A stretch of 64,000 nt of DNA. Origin: Leptodontidium sp. MPI-SDFR-AT-0119. Its lineage: Eukaryota > Ascomycota > Leotiomycetes > Helotiales > Leptodontidiaceae. The position numbers and the translations under genes are program-made. The DNA lies in contig JAHLEZ010000013.1 in the NCBI GenBank assembly GCA_020726505.1, positions 496,001 to 560,000 on the forward strand. The letters are read 5' to 3'. The notes below the pieces were generated by a model, which was given only the letters and a program-made list of their open reading frames with translations, did not search any database and was not told the DNA's origin. Below, piece after piece: positions 34,937-46,727 of this stretch (positions are counted from its first letter, which is position 1; each line of letters starts with the position of its first letter).

Positions 34937-37460
34937 CTTGATGTTGTGCTTATGATCAACCTCCTTGACAGGCGCAATGTATAAATCCGTTCGTTGTGTA
35001 AGATAATACCAAGTCGGTGGCAGCTTGCCAGCAAGCCTTGAATCCCACCAGAGGTCTATACCGGAGTCACGCTTGCGCAAAGGGAAGCAGCGAGGGGAGA
35101 ATCGGGGTCTGCTCCGAGACTGTTCAGATCACTGGGTCTTTGATCGACTGAGGAGGTCGGGATAGTGGAAGTGATCAGCAACGATGACAGTCCCGCGCGT
35201 GGTGTACTGGTCCTGTCAGATCGAAGGTAGAGGTAGGTAGAGTCGGAGGTGAGGAATGTTTGACTGTCGATGCGACGACAATAAGTCAATATTGGCGCAA
35301 CAGACGCGCAGTCGGAGTCGCAGTCGAAGCTGGCTTGTTCGAGATAGATTCGGCGATGTCAGACAGCGGTTGCGACTCTCGGCCAGGTTGATGCTTTTAG
35401 AGAGTGGACAGTGGGCAGTGGACACAGACAAATCTGATCTTTGAAGAGATCAAGGGAGCGCTGACCCCACCGCGCTCCAACGTACCCAATTGGATGGCAA
35501 GCAAGCCAGCACCAATGCGCCTGGACACCTGGACACCGCGACAACCTGAAGAGAGGGAGAAGGATCTGGCTACTGCAGAGCCAGAGACCAGAATGGGGCA
35601 GACGGCGCAGAATTGGCCTGGCGCTCAGATCGCTTGATGCTGGAAGTTGGAGCTTGGTGAAGGAGGGAGGGAGGGCACTACGGAGTACGATACGGAGGAG
35701 AGCGGGAGGGGAGGCAGTACTGCCCAGGGCTGTCGATTCGTGCGTGGGTGACAGAACAAGCGCCGAGACTCAAACGCCGCAAAAGTCTTCCTCGATAGCA
35801 GGCGGCACCAGCACCAGGACCGACCCCGCAACGCGAAATAGAGATCTGAGGTAGTGGAATACCTAGGTAGGTAGAAGTGTTAATACACGTGAGTATAGCT
35901 AGGTCCTTCCAGGTTGATGTGGCGAATATCAGCGTAGAGTAAGTAGTCCTGCGACGGGAATGGGGCTCTGTGTTTTGGCTGGCAGGGCTTTTTATTATCA
36001 CATCTCCTCTATCCACGATGTTCTGGAAAGGCTGGTGGCACCGTGGCATCTCATCTCCATGCGTCTCCAGGCCGAAAAAGAAATCTATTTCCGGAATAAG
36101 CTCCCTGACTTGAAACAACTAGGGGGGCAGCACCAGCGGGAAAGTCCAGCCTCAACCAATCGCAGTCGGCCTGTGTTTCTGCGCTGCTGTGGCCTTACAG
36201 GCGGCGTTATGGCCCAGCAGTGCGGCCGGCCAATATACATACATCATGAGGCGATATTGAATCGCATGTGAAGCTCTATTGCGGACGAGTATCTGATTTT
36301 GGCAAAACAAATCCAGTAACGAAGAACCTCCAATCTCACCTTCTCGCCGTCTCCCTTCAAACAAACTTCGGCAATACGTTCATCCGGTTTCCAATACTGG
36401 AGACTGGTCCTAGAGACACGTGCTGCTTTCTGAAGCCATTGATGAGGAAGGTAACTACTATTATCCTGTCTCAAGTCTTATGCGGACTATTCTAAAGGAG
36501 CTTCGGATATTGACACCGAATAAGGTGGACGAAGGAGTTCGTACCAGTTCGTACACTTGCTAGATGGGATGACTCGACAGATCTAGAAGAGACTATTAAG
36601 TAGGCTATTGATGTATTTCCAGCCCAGCCAGCCAGTCACTGTCTCTTTGCCACCATTGTTCAGCTGCGATGGAAATGGACTCAGCTTTAGAAGTCGAAAT
36701 CATAAGAAAATACAAGTAAGAAAGAGGCTTGAGACATGGCTTCCAGAGGTACCATCTGTTTGACTCCTACAAGGTGTAAGAGCCGAGAGTAAATCTTGCC
36801 ATGAAAGTCATCAGGCTTGATTGCTGACATTGAAGAGTGAGGCTCCATCTCTGGACAGAAATTGATGATGCTTTCGCAAAAAGAGTCACTGCAGTCTCTA
36901 AACCAACTTCATCATATGTTATAATAAGAATATTCGTCCCTATGCGACTCTCTAACAAGGGCAATTTTGCTTGTTGCTACATTTCCAATTCAGAGAAACT
37001 ATCCCTTGCCACGCCCCCATTCATTCTCGGAGTTCTGCCATTGTCGTCTTGATGGGTCACCGTAGCAGTTACAAGCGAGGCGCTAAGATCCAACGCCATC
37101 GTCAAACCACAGCTTTTCTTTCATGGAGCTTCAAAGTTTCTATTCAACTTCAACCTCACGACAACTCAAACACCTCAATACTGTACGTTATCCCCATCCC
37201 ATCTTATCCATATCCTACTCTGCAACATGATGATATACCATATTGGAGCTGTCCTATACCCCTTGAGGAGACACATTTTTTTACGCTTAACTGAATTGCT
37301 TTCACATTGCTCTACCATCCGTCGGAATCTACATTCCGAGCAAAGCTGACAGCTCAAACAGTAGTGCATAGGATGCAAACAGGGAACACACGCCTGCAGA
37401 TGTGAGAAGCTCATCGCACGACGACGTGACATCTGTCCGCCGCAAAATCCTCCACCTGTC
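34937..37460. other. 2.5-kb divergent interval NBP2-like / SSU72
   Basis: Contains the promoters of both neighbours. The left part (34937-35110) continues the NBP2-like frame without ATG. Short G/A-rich tracts occur around 35650-35710. No additional gene recognised. Confidence 0.45.
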
Positions 37461-38288
37461 ATGGCCCAACCTCAAGCACAAAGCGGGGGGGCCACCAATG
37501 GGTCAACCTCAAATGGAGAACGTCAAGACACTGGGGGGTTCAAGCTTAAGTTCTGCACGGTATGCGCAAGCAACCAGAACAGGTTCGTCATTCTGCCATG
37601 CCACCTGTCGAACTTACCTGACATCCGCAACAGATCCATGGAATCGCATCTCCGACTTGCCGCGGCTCACTATCCTGTCATCTCTTTCGGTACAGGATCT
37701 CTGGTCCGTCTACCAGGTCCTTCCATAGATAAACCCAACGTCTACCAATTCAACAAGACATCCTATGATAGCATGTACAAAGAGCTTGAGTCCAAAGACC
37801 CTCGTCTCTACCGTGCCAATGGTCTCTTGAATATGCTGGAGCGGAACAGAAATGTCAAGTGGGGCCCAGAGAGGTGGCAGGACTGGCAAGTTGGAGTTCC
37901 TCGACTAGAACACAACAAAGATAGAGGTAGTGAAGGGGTCGAAGGAGGAGTTGTAGATGTGGTCATCACTTGCGAGGAGCGATGCTGGGATGCCGTTATT
38001 GATGATCTTATGAGTCGAGGATCTCCCTTGAACCGACCTGTGCACGTCATCAATGTTGACATCAAAGATAATCATGAAGAGGCATTGGTAGGAGGCAGGG
38101 GCATCCTGGACTTGGCGGATTCGCTGAATAAAGCGGCTACAGAGGAGAGAGAGCGCAATCCCGCTGGCTTCGACAGTGGTAACGCAGCCAGTAGAAGTGG
38201 TTTTGATGAGCGAGTGCCCGAGATCATTGGAGAGTGGCAAGAGAGATGGCCAAATCTCCCCGCGGTATGGACTTTGGCTTGGTTTTGA
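37461..38288 (+). CDS. SSU72: RNA polymerase II CTD phosphatase Ssu72
   Basis: Removes phosphate from Ser5/Ser7 of the Pol II CTD and works in the cleavage and polyadenylation factor in transcription termination and gene looping. Exons 37461-37582 and 37634-38288 give 258 aa. The catalytic loop is C35-ASNQN-R41-S (CX5RS), in [17 protein letters not shown]. Further signatures are [89 protein letters not shown] and the C-terminal [10 protein letters not shown]. The intron (37583-37633) splits the codon for Arg41. It is 51 nt long and has no in-frame stop, so unspliced message would encode 17 extra residues directly at the active-site loop. The N-terminal 28 residues are disordered, as in other filamentous fungi. 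Confidence 0.96.
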   Translation: MAQPQAQSGGATNGSTSNGERQDTGGFKLKFCTVCASNQNRFVILPCHLSNLPDIRNRSMESHLRLAAAHYPVISFGTGSLVRLPGPSIDKPNVYQFNKTSYDSMYKELESKDPRLYRANGLLNMLERNRNVKWGPERWQDWQVGVPRLEHNKDRGSEGVEGGVVDVVITCEERCWDAVIDDLMSRGSPLNRPVHVINVDIKDNHEEALVGGRGILDLADSLNKAATEERERNPAGFDSGNAASRSGFDERVPEIIGEWQERWPNLPAVWTLAWF

Positions 38289-39952
38289 GAAGTGCATTTT
38301 GTTCTTTAGATTACGGCTGGCGTTGAGAACCGGGATACCCAACAGAGGCGTTTTCCGGCGGGGACACCTTGATTAGGAAATGCTCCAGATATTAAGGAGT
38401 CAAATGTCGTTTCCGCAACCTGTATCAGGCAATTGTGAGGCTATGAAGGGTGGATAAATGATCGGGCTGGCACTCGCCCAAAGCTTTTATGCCACGCGTG
38501 TCAATAACGTTGCATAGGGCTGTATAAATCTGGCAGGCCACAGTCTGGATAATATGGATCCATGTCTGTGGGTTGGGGTCGGCCTGACCCATAATTTGTA
38601 CTGATCTTGAAAGACGAGATTGGTCCTTCAGGGGGGTTGGAGCATGTCCATGTCCTGGGTATGCTAGGCCCGCGGTACGCCCAGATTCCCTTCCCTGGAT
38701 GGCAAATGTCTGGATGTGATTCCCAGAAGTCTGGTCCAGCAAACAAGCAAGAACCCTCCAAAAGTCTCATCAGTCTCATCACAAGATTCTCTTTAGCCTG
38801 CCAAGAGTTGCCAACTCACCTTACTACAACATCGGCATCCCATCATCACAAACAGATAGACTGTCAGGCGTGAAAACGGGATGAAAGAGCGCAGCAAAGA
38901 AAGAAATCGGCTTTGTTCAAGTGAGATGAGAATTAATGCTGGTCGAGACCCAGCCAATCACCGAACCAGCACCCCTGAACCTTCTGGCCAGCAAGCAATA
39001 TATCAACCCCTGAAGCGATTGTCCAACCTGGGGATGGGAGCACGTTGCCAACGCGTCTGGAAGGGGGACCCTGGATATTAGAATAAAATCTGCGAGAAAC
39101 AACGGATTGTTGGGTGGGAAAAGCTGTTGCTTTTCATCTCCATAGTTAGCTAGTTAGTTGTGTCTTCTCTTCTTTCTCTTCGTACTTCGTACTGCCGTAT
39201 CCAGGTAGACTTACCTAGTACAGTGCCATCCATCTCTGTCACGAACTACTTCTCTCCTACAACACCAAAAGAAACGAACTTTCGCAAACCCTATCTACCT
39301 TACTGTACCTGCCTTGTCCTTCCCTCTCTGGTGGCTTCTTCCCGAACTCTGACTGCCGCTGATCAAAGTCTAATCGGGAGCTTATCGATCTCGCACTTGC
39401 TGACTGGTGGCCCCAAGCAACAGCCAATTTACGCGCCGTCTCACGCCCCAAAGAACGCCGTCGCCCGCCGTCAAGGGGAAGAAGGGGCCTGAAGGGGAAG
39501 CTTAGAAAATCCCAAATTGAGTCCACGCGTGCGACCTGACCCCTTTCCACCGTCATCGCATCGCCCTCACTCACTTTCAATTGCCATTGCCACTGTCATT
39601 AATTCTCTGTGCAACACCACAACCCACGGTCCTTACCAGTCATCCGTCTAAACTCTCCTGCGCGGAGCCTACTCTCTTCTGGCACCACTAAGTCACGACC
39701 CGACACGTTTGCTCGCTTTGACAACCCTGCCAGCCTACGACGTTTCACGCCCGTTATCGTTGCACTCTGAGGCAGTTTTGTACTCGAACAACTTCCGATC
39801 CTATCTATCTCTCGAGCAGAGATCTCGCAAATGACAGCAGGAGCCAGAGGCCGCGCCGCTCAGTAATTCTGGACTGGATTGTGGAAAACGCTCGGTACGG
39901 GCTGGGGATTCCCTAGAAGGGTCAGACACTACATATCTCAGCAGCATCTACA
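38289..39952. other. SPA2 upstream region / long 5' UTR
   Basis: 1.66 kb between co-directional genes. The 3' half (about 39540-39950) is rich in CT/CAAC motifs and is likely the SPA2 5' UTR. No gene recognised on either strand. Confidence 0.45.
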
Positions 39953-42900
39953 ATGAATGGCCGAAATGGCCCCATGTCGCCTGTTTCTGTAGGAGAGAGC
40001 GAATGGTCGGGTATTTCGAAATACCAAGGTCTCGAGAACGATTCGCCCTACTTCCCACCGAATAATCGTGGGCAACTTGCTTCACCGCCAATATCCAGTG
40101 GCTCGAACGGCACAATGAATGGAGGAGCCTTCCCACCCAGAGGATCATCTGCGGGCAGTCCAGGCGCTGGCCAGCCCTCGCCGCCGAGCTCAATAGCGAG
40201 GTCTAGTGTTGGGACGGGGTTATATGCACAGAGTGAGAGTGGCAGGAGTAGGAAGGACGAACAATTCGAAAGTACCCTCTCGGAACATTATGTCGCCCTC
40301 AAGAGATACCTGGCTGCGTCACTGCGAGATGAGAAAGGGAACCCAAGACCGAATAGGGCACGCGATAAGCTGCTGAGGTTGTCACCAGTGCAGTTTCAAG
40401 AACTGAGTACAGATGTGTTTGACGAACTTTTGCGGAGACAGCAGGCTGGAAGGAGGACACCGAATGGTGGGACACCAGATGGAGGACCACCGCCATACCT
40501 ATTACCGAAGGATACATTCCACCCGAAGAGAAATCAGGCCAGACAAAAGCTATCCACGTTACCACCGCCTAGGTTTCGCGACCTCGCAACAGATGTATAC
40601 TATGAGTTGGAAAGGAGGTTCCCCAAGTTCGCAGCAGGTGATATAAGTCGAATGGGAAGTCCTGCTTCTATGAGAGGACCACCGAGCAGGAATGGGAATG
40701 GGACACCTGTAAATGGAATGCCTCGCATGCGCCGCCCTTCAGATGCAAGTTCTGTAGCGGGATACTCAATGAGGAGTGAATCTCGAAATGGGCCACGACC
40801 GATGAATGGAGGGCCAATGAATGGTGGACCAATGAATGGGGGACTTGGTGTGCCACCGTCCCCTGGATTACCTCCAAATGATTACGGCCGACCTACTCCA
40901 AAGACATTCCAAAGTAATACGATTGTGCCGAACAAAAGCACAATGGTTGAGGATGACGAGACTGGAGGAGAGGATAATGATGACGATGATGGGGACGCTT
41001 TTGGCTTGGAAGGAGCAGCGCGGAGTAGGAATAAGAGTGTTGGGGGTTCTTCTGAGGTATTCCATCTTTTTGCCAATTACTAATTACCTACTGACATAAC
41101 TAGACCGACAAGAAGCTCATCGATGACTACCAACAGCAAGTGGCCGAACTAAGAGACAAACTAGATTCCATGGAGGATGCACTCAAGCAGAAAGACGATG
41201 AGCTGAACAACGTCCTGGACAGCGAGAGGAGTCGAGCAACAGCACTAAATGTGGAAAAGAAAGAATTCGTGGATCTGAAATTGGATCTGGAGAGCAAGCT
41301 TGCGGATGCACAGAACCTGAACGACTCACTACAATCGGAACTGGATCGTATGCGGGCGTCACAGGCAAACACCGAAAGAGAACTCCGCTCGCAAATCGAG
41401 GAGCTAAGAGCAGCAGGACCGCCACCAGATGCTGGGTCGAGAGGGATGGGCAACTCTGACTTGGAACGAGAAAACCAAGAATTAAGAGATGAGCTGCGAG
41501 AACAGCAAATAGTCACAGATGAAGTCCGCAGGGAAGCTCAAGAGTTTCTTCGGGAAATGCGAGTCCTTTCTGAACGGAGCGAATCGTCGTATGATAGAGA
41601 GGAGCAACTCTCAAATACCGTCAACAAGTTGGAAGAGGAAGTGAAGGACTGGAGGAATCGGTACGCCCGGACTAAAACTCAGTTGCGAAGTTTAAGAGCA
41701 TCTTCGATTGGTCTCACTATCCAACAAGACGCAGCGAAATATGCCAAGGAAAGTGGCTTCACCGAAGCAAACGGAATGGTCAAGGATGTCCATGTTACCA
41801 AATTCCAGATTTCCATTGATGAGCTCCTACGAACGGCGAGGGTGGATGATCCAGCAAGGGTTATCGAATTCATGAAGTCAGTTGTTGTGAACGTGAGGAG
41901 AATTACACAAGATATCGACGAGGCGCCAACCGGTAGTGAAGAATTGGTCCAGCAACAAACGAAGTTAAAATCAAGGGTCTCGGCCACAGCTAACAACCTA
42001 ATCACGGCTTCAAAGAACTTTGCATCGGCAAAGGGCCTGTCTCCTGTGTCATTACTTGATGCGGCAGCTTCGCATCTTACTTCTGCTGTAGTTGAGCTTG
42101 TCAGGACCGTAAAGATTCGACCAACACCTGCTGGCGAACTTGACGACGATGATGACGGAAACCTGGCTCCAGTCGATACCACTGGCTTCTTTCCCGTCCG
42201 CGACCCAAGACAGGAGAATCCCCCACCACCATTCCAAGGTCTCGGAAATGGTCGTATGAGTGCCGATTCTTCGATGTATAGCCCGATCAACTCACCACGG
42301 GAATCTACCATGCGCCCGAGAAGCTCAGGAAAGGAATCCTGGGCAGGTCGGCAACGATCTATGTCACGGGGTGCTCAGAATGGAAATGGTTATGCGAATG
42401 GCAACAAGGCTCTTCCTCCAGCACCAATGGGAGTCGGTTTCGGCATCAGAACCCAAGAAAGTGATGTCGAAGAACTCAAGGTAAGAATGAAAACTGTCTA
42501 TTGTAGATATCAGATTCTAACAATTATAGATCTATCTTGAAGATCAAACCGCCCTATTGGTTCAAAATATCCAGTCACTTGTTTCTTCAATCCGTTCTGA
42601 GGCTGGGATATCCGCCATCTCAACACAAATCAACGCCATTGCTGACGTTGTCGGCACAGTCGTTTCCTCGACTGAGACCGCCATGTCCTCAACCGGCAAT
42701 GGTGTATTAAGGACGCAAGGCGAACCTATCGTTCGAAAACTAGCAGGCATCCGACAGCGTCTGATAGATGCAGGAAAGACGGGCCGAGATATCGCGGATG
42801 AAGGCCGAGACGACGAGGAGGGCGAACGAGCCTGGAGAGCATGGAACCAATCGCTACCACCGATAGCGTTCGAGATTGCTCGCGAGACCAAGGAGCTGGT

Positions 42901-42961
42901 ACTACGGGTAGACGTCATTGACGGGGACCGAGGCCAGGGCGGAGACGACGATTTCTCATGA
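39953..42961 (+). CDS. SPA2: Polarisome scaffold Spa2
   Basis: Scaffold of the polarisome at hyphal tips, where it recruits formin (Bni1/SepA), Pea2/Bud6 and MAPK-pathway proteins. Exons 39953-41056, 41104-42480 and 42530-42961 join in phase 0, giving 970 aa. Two Spa2-homology (GIT) repeats lie at residues about 105-160 (LSEHYVALKRYLAASLRDEKGNPRPNRARDKLLRLS... pattern) and 180-225 (KRNQARQKLSTLPPPRFRDL; ATDVYYELERRFP). A linker rich in Asn/Gly/Pro/Arg follows, including MNGGP repeats. A long coiled coil (about 370-590) begins TDKKLIDDYQQQVAELRDKL. The conserved C-terminal domain has KDVHVTKFQISIDELLRTAR and, in the last exon, DQTALLVQNIQSLVSSIRSE. The first ATG is used. Intron borders are GT-AG with CTAAC-like branch sites. 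Confidence 0.95.
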
Positions 42962-44163
42962 CGAATGATGCTACCTACTTCTTGATACACAAACTTTGAT
43001 TTTTGCATAGCGGTTGAATATGTTTTCGGGCTTGCACAAGGATGGGATAGGGCTTCTTTACGTGGATGATATCATGCATGCATGCATTCTTCTTTGGACG
43101 GCTTTGCAAAGGATTTTTGCATTTTGCGGATGAGGAGACTTTGTGGTTTTCTCTGATGCCCACAGCCCTGCGTGTGTAAGGGTGAGCGAGCACACAGGAA
43201 CATGGAACATAGAGCATGTGGTGTCCATGCCTCCGTTCCATTAGGGCTTCTTTTTACTACCTTTCGATTCGATTCTGGCTACGGAGATACATAGCGCGCG
43301 TTGGTGCGGATAGAGAACGGAAGATGGGGAACGGAAAACGTGTATCTCGTTGCTGTGTAATTAGGGTTTTTTGCGTATCGGGCAGGACGAGGCGACGAAC
43401 GAGGTCTACGATACGGTACATAGGGTGACGAGCTTAGTATGTGGAATGTACAATGTGTGAACGGCGTTCTAAGATGTGTTTATGTTCATAATCGTGATTG
43501 TGACTTTGAGCTGTTCTCGTTCTTGTTTTATGTTCTTGCTTTCATGGGCTATCGAGTGCAAGATGAAATGGCCGCTTGAGGCACGTGCAGAACACTAAAG
43601 TCAGCATGTTCAGCGCACCACGTCTCGATGCACAACACTCTAAGGAAAAATCGTCTTTATAAATACTGTAAAAATAACCAGTCTATACTTTCATAAGAAA
43701 ATATTATGTCGTCTTCTCTAAAGTTGCGATAATAAATGCGCATTCGCCGCAAAGTGGCATCTCGCTTCAATCGGCCACTTCATCTTGCACTCGATAGATG
43801 GGGTGGGCCGGGAGATGTGTTTTGATCAAGCGAGTAAGTATATAAACATGCCCTATGGGGCGGAGAAAAGGGTGGCCGATTGAGGCAAGCGCTCCGAGCG
43901 TGACAAAACACTTAATTCTCCAACCATAACTAATTTAAGACTATCTATATTTGAGTAGTAGATTTCGATACTATTTCTAAAGTTTGCTTAAAAGTTTCAA
44001 ACAATTTCATCTTTTAGATATTGATTAACGTGGTCTTTTGTGAAGTTGTTTTGTTGTTCCTCGCTTGCCTGAATCGGCCATCTTTTCCTCCGCCCCACAG
44101 CATACCCCCTCGTGAAATCGGTTGACACATCATCTCCCTTATCACCGCTCCTGATCATCGTTT
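42962..44163. other. Boundary interval between SPA2 and the aromatic-catabolism genes
   Basis: 1.2 kb with two convergent 3' flanks. AT-rich around 43650-44030; no gene or repeat recognised. It separates housekeeping genes on the left from the accessory-type gene group on the right. Confidence 0.45.
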
Positions 44164-45954
44164 TCACATCGTTCCATTCGTCCCATTTACCCCTCCATCC
44201 TTCCCAGGAGCAATCTGCCACTTCAACGGCCTCTCAGCCTTCCTCACAGGACCCACCTCCCCATCCTCCTTCCTCAATTTCTGCCACGCCTCAATATCTC
44301 TCTGGTCGACAAAATTGCCATGCAAGCCCAGCCTCAACTTAAACGGCATATGAATAGCAGCAACCGGTCCCTTAGCCAGCTCCAGCGCATCGAAGATCAA
44401 GATATCATTACGTAGCTCATCGAGGTGGTTCAAGAGAACTAAAAGGTAACCGTCTCCTTCCACTGGAGCTGCCTCCGGATTTGGTTCAGCATCTGAAGAG
44501 GGAGAGGGAGAGGAAGTAGAAGGGGCTCCTCTTGGCACGAAGACCGGTTCCTGGAACGTAGTCGTCGGACCAGCCCAATACACATCCCTAACCTTCTCGT
44601 CCCAAGTAAAATGTCCAAGGGAATTAAACAATCCTCCAGCGGGCGGTCCGCATTTCTGAAAATCATAAGGCTTACTGGGATCGATCTGGACCTGCCAGAA
44701 GTGGTTGTACTTCTTCGTTACGAAGCGGTCGTCTATTCTTGAGAACTCGCCGTTGATGTCGAAGACCTCGGCGGGCGTGACGCGTGTGTTGTTTGGGGAG
44801 GAGGGGTCAAATATCCATCGGTAGGTTGGCGAGGTTAGTTTGTTGCGTTGGGGGAGAGTGGAGGGGGGGGTGTTGAGGGGTGGGAAGAAGAAGAATACGT
44901 TGTCGCTTGCTATGGTTAGGTCGAAGACTATGTGGCCGTCGGAGTTCTCGTAGCAGCCTGCTACATGTCCGTGGAATCCTGTTCTCGTGAGCAATTTTTA
45001 AGGCATTCATGGACACTAGGATCAACTATTAAACTCACCATTATCAGCTCTCAACCACACGATATCTTCTGGTTTTCCGCCTCGACGAGGTACGATCCCG
45101 TACAACTGATCCTCATTAGGATCCCATGCGAAGTGATTCCCCCCGTTCTTCATATTCTCCACACTCGTACACTTCAACGGCGTCATGGGCAAAACGAGAT
45201 AATTCTCACTCAACCCACAATCATGAATCATCCCACAGAACGGTGCTTTATACCAACACTCCTCGGTCTTCTTCCCAAATTTATCAATCGTATAAACCAC
45301 AATATCACAACTCCCATCATGTCCATCGCCCCCAGCCTCATACCCAAAACACACCATCTCACCCGTCTCAGGGTCAAACTTAGGATGCGCAGTAAACGTC
45401 GGACTCTCCACCTGGCCCTCAAAATCATACCTCCCGACCGTCTCCAGCGTCACAGGATCCATCGCGAACGGCGGCCCGTCCTCTTTAGTAGCGAGGAGCA
45501 TACCTCGCCAGAACACCACGTTCGTGTTCGACACCGTGCGGATCACTCCCCGCACCATCTCCGAGTCCGTATACACATTCCTGTATTTCCCAAATAGGGC
45601 TTTGCGTGCTTCCGTCTCGGCGAGAAACCGGTCGGTCCGTACATACCGTTGGTGGAAATCGACGTGTCCGTTTGAGAAGCTGAACGCGGACACGTTCCCG
45701 TCGCCGCTGAAGTGGATGTCTTCTTCGAAGAGAGGCGGGTACCGGTGGTCGGGCTGGATCCGGTAGAATGTCCCGTTTATGTCGGTGGGGATGGTGCCGG
45801 AGACTTCGAGGTCCTGGATCGATCCTTCGAGCCTGGAGGGAGTGTTGAAGCCTTGGAAGACGCTGGTGGAGGGGTATTTTATCTGGGTGCTGGATTTCTT
45901 GCCTGATGTGTAGTTGGGCGTGGACACTGGGAGGTAGGAGAAGAGGTGTGCCAT
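44164..45954 (-). CDS. Carotenoid-cleavage-oxygenase family, stilbene-cleaving type
   Basis: Non-heme iron dioxygenase of the RPE65/CCD family. Exons (minus) 45954-45039 and 44978-44164 join through a split Gly codon ([11 protein letters not shown]), giving 576 aa. The four iron-ligand histidines can be placed: His190 (TFTAHPKFD), His244 ([15 protein letters not shown]), His308 ([11 protein letters not shown]) and His525 (LGLHGNF). Tyr104 (HQRYVRTDR) and Lys157 ([10 protein letters not shown]) fall where lignostilbene dioxygenases and resveratrol-cleaving enzymes (bacterial NOV1, Neurospora CAO-1) have the Tyr/Lys pair that holds the 4-hydroxyl of the stilbene. That favours an interphenyl alkene such as resveratrol or lignostilbene over a carotenoid. 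No signal peptide. It is divergent with the alcohol dehydrogenase across 773 bp and next to ALDH and decarboxylase genes. The substrate remains inferred. Confidence 0.9.
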
Positions 45955-46727
45955 TACGTGGGATTTGTTTATGTGTTTTGATATTGACGTTGGGTGTTGA
46001 TGTGGACTTGAGATGTGAGATGTGAGACGAAATTTGAACTATGAGATGCTGTTGATGAACGCCACTGCTTATAAGTGATTTTTCTATACGTCATCTTATG
46101 AACTCTATTTACGGTTTTCCTTCGCTGAGATAGCGAGAGACAATTCCGTTGTCAGTTGTATTCGGATTGATAGTGCCGAGAAAGACCGCTTCAATTCAAC
46201 CGAGAGCAACGAATAGGATCGCTTGAAACAACCACTAAACTCAATTGTGAATAGCTGTATTGAGATATTATCTTACCTTTAAATCTTTCTCTCCGCATAG
46301 AAAATACTTTCTCCTTCTCATTTTTTGCTTATATGAATGTTCCTTGCAGCCATTGCAGCCTCCCAGAGTACCCCTCCCTTTTTCGACCTCGTTTGAGAGC
46401 AGGTGCATGTACGACGAAGCCTGACATTGTAAGTGGTGCGCTCGTACAGTTATCATCAGACATGGCTTATTGCCATCCGTTCCGTTCCTTTCCCCACGTT
46501 TGTTTGGAGCTGTCATAACCGCGGCAGTTGAGCTGAGGAGAAAGAAGGTTCACCACATGTGGGGGAAAGCTTACAATAGCTGATATCTCATGAAACGCAG
46601 AGCACAGGACAGGACAATTGCCCCACATCCTGCTGTGGTTTAAAATCCCTCCGACCTTCTCAACTTTGCAAGTTACAACTTCACGATATCAGATTGGGAC
46701 GGTTATAGAAGTCATCGATTTGGAGTC
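45955..46727. promoter_or_regulatory. Bidirectional promoter, dioxygenase / alcohol dehydrogenase
   Basis: 773 bp between the diverging start codons of the stilbene-type dioxygenase (left) and the alcohol dehydrogenase (right). It contains a CCGCGG palindrome at 46519-46524, an everted CGG pair of the kind that zinc-cluster regulators bind. No gene inside. Coordinated expression of the two genes is plausible, not shown. Confidence 0.5.

Noticed and set aside
41679..42311. 210-codon minus-strand frame within SPA2
   Set aside because: Antisense to a well-supported SPA2 exon; no features of its own.
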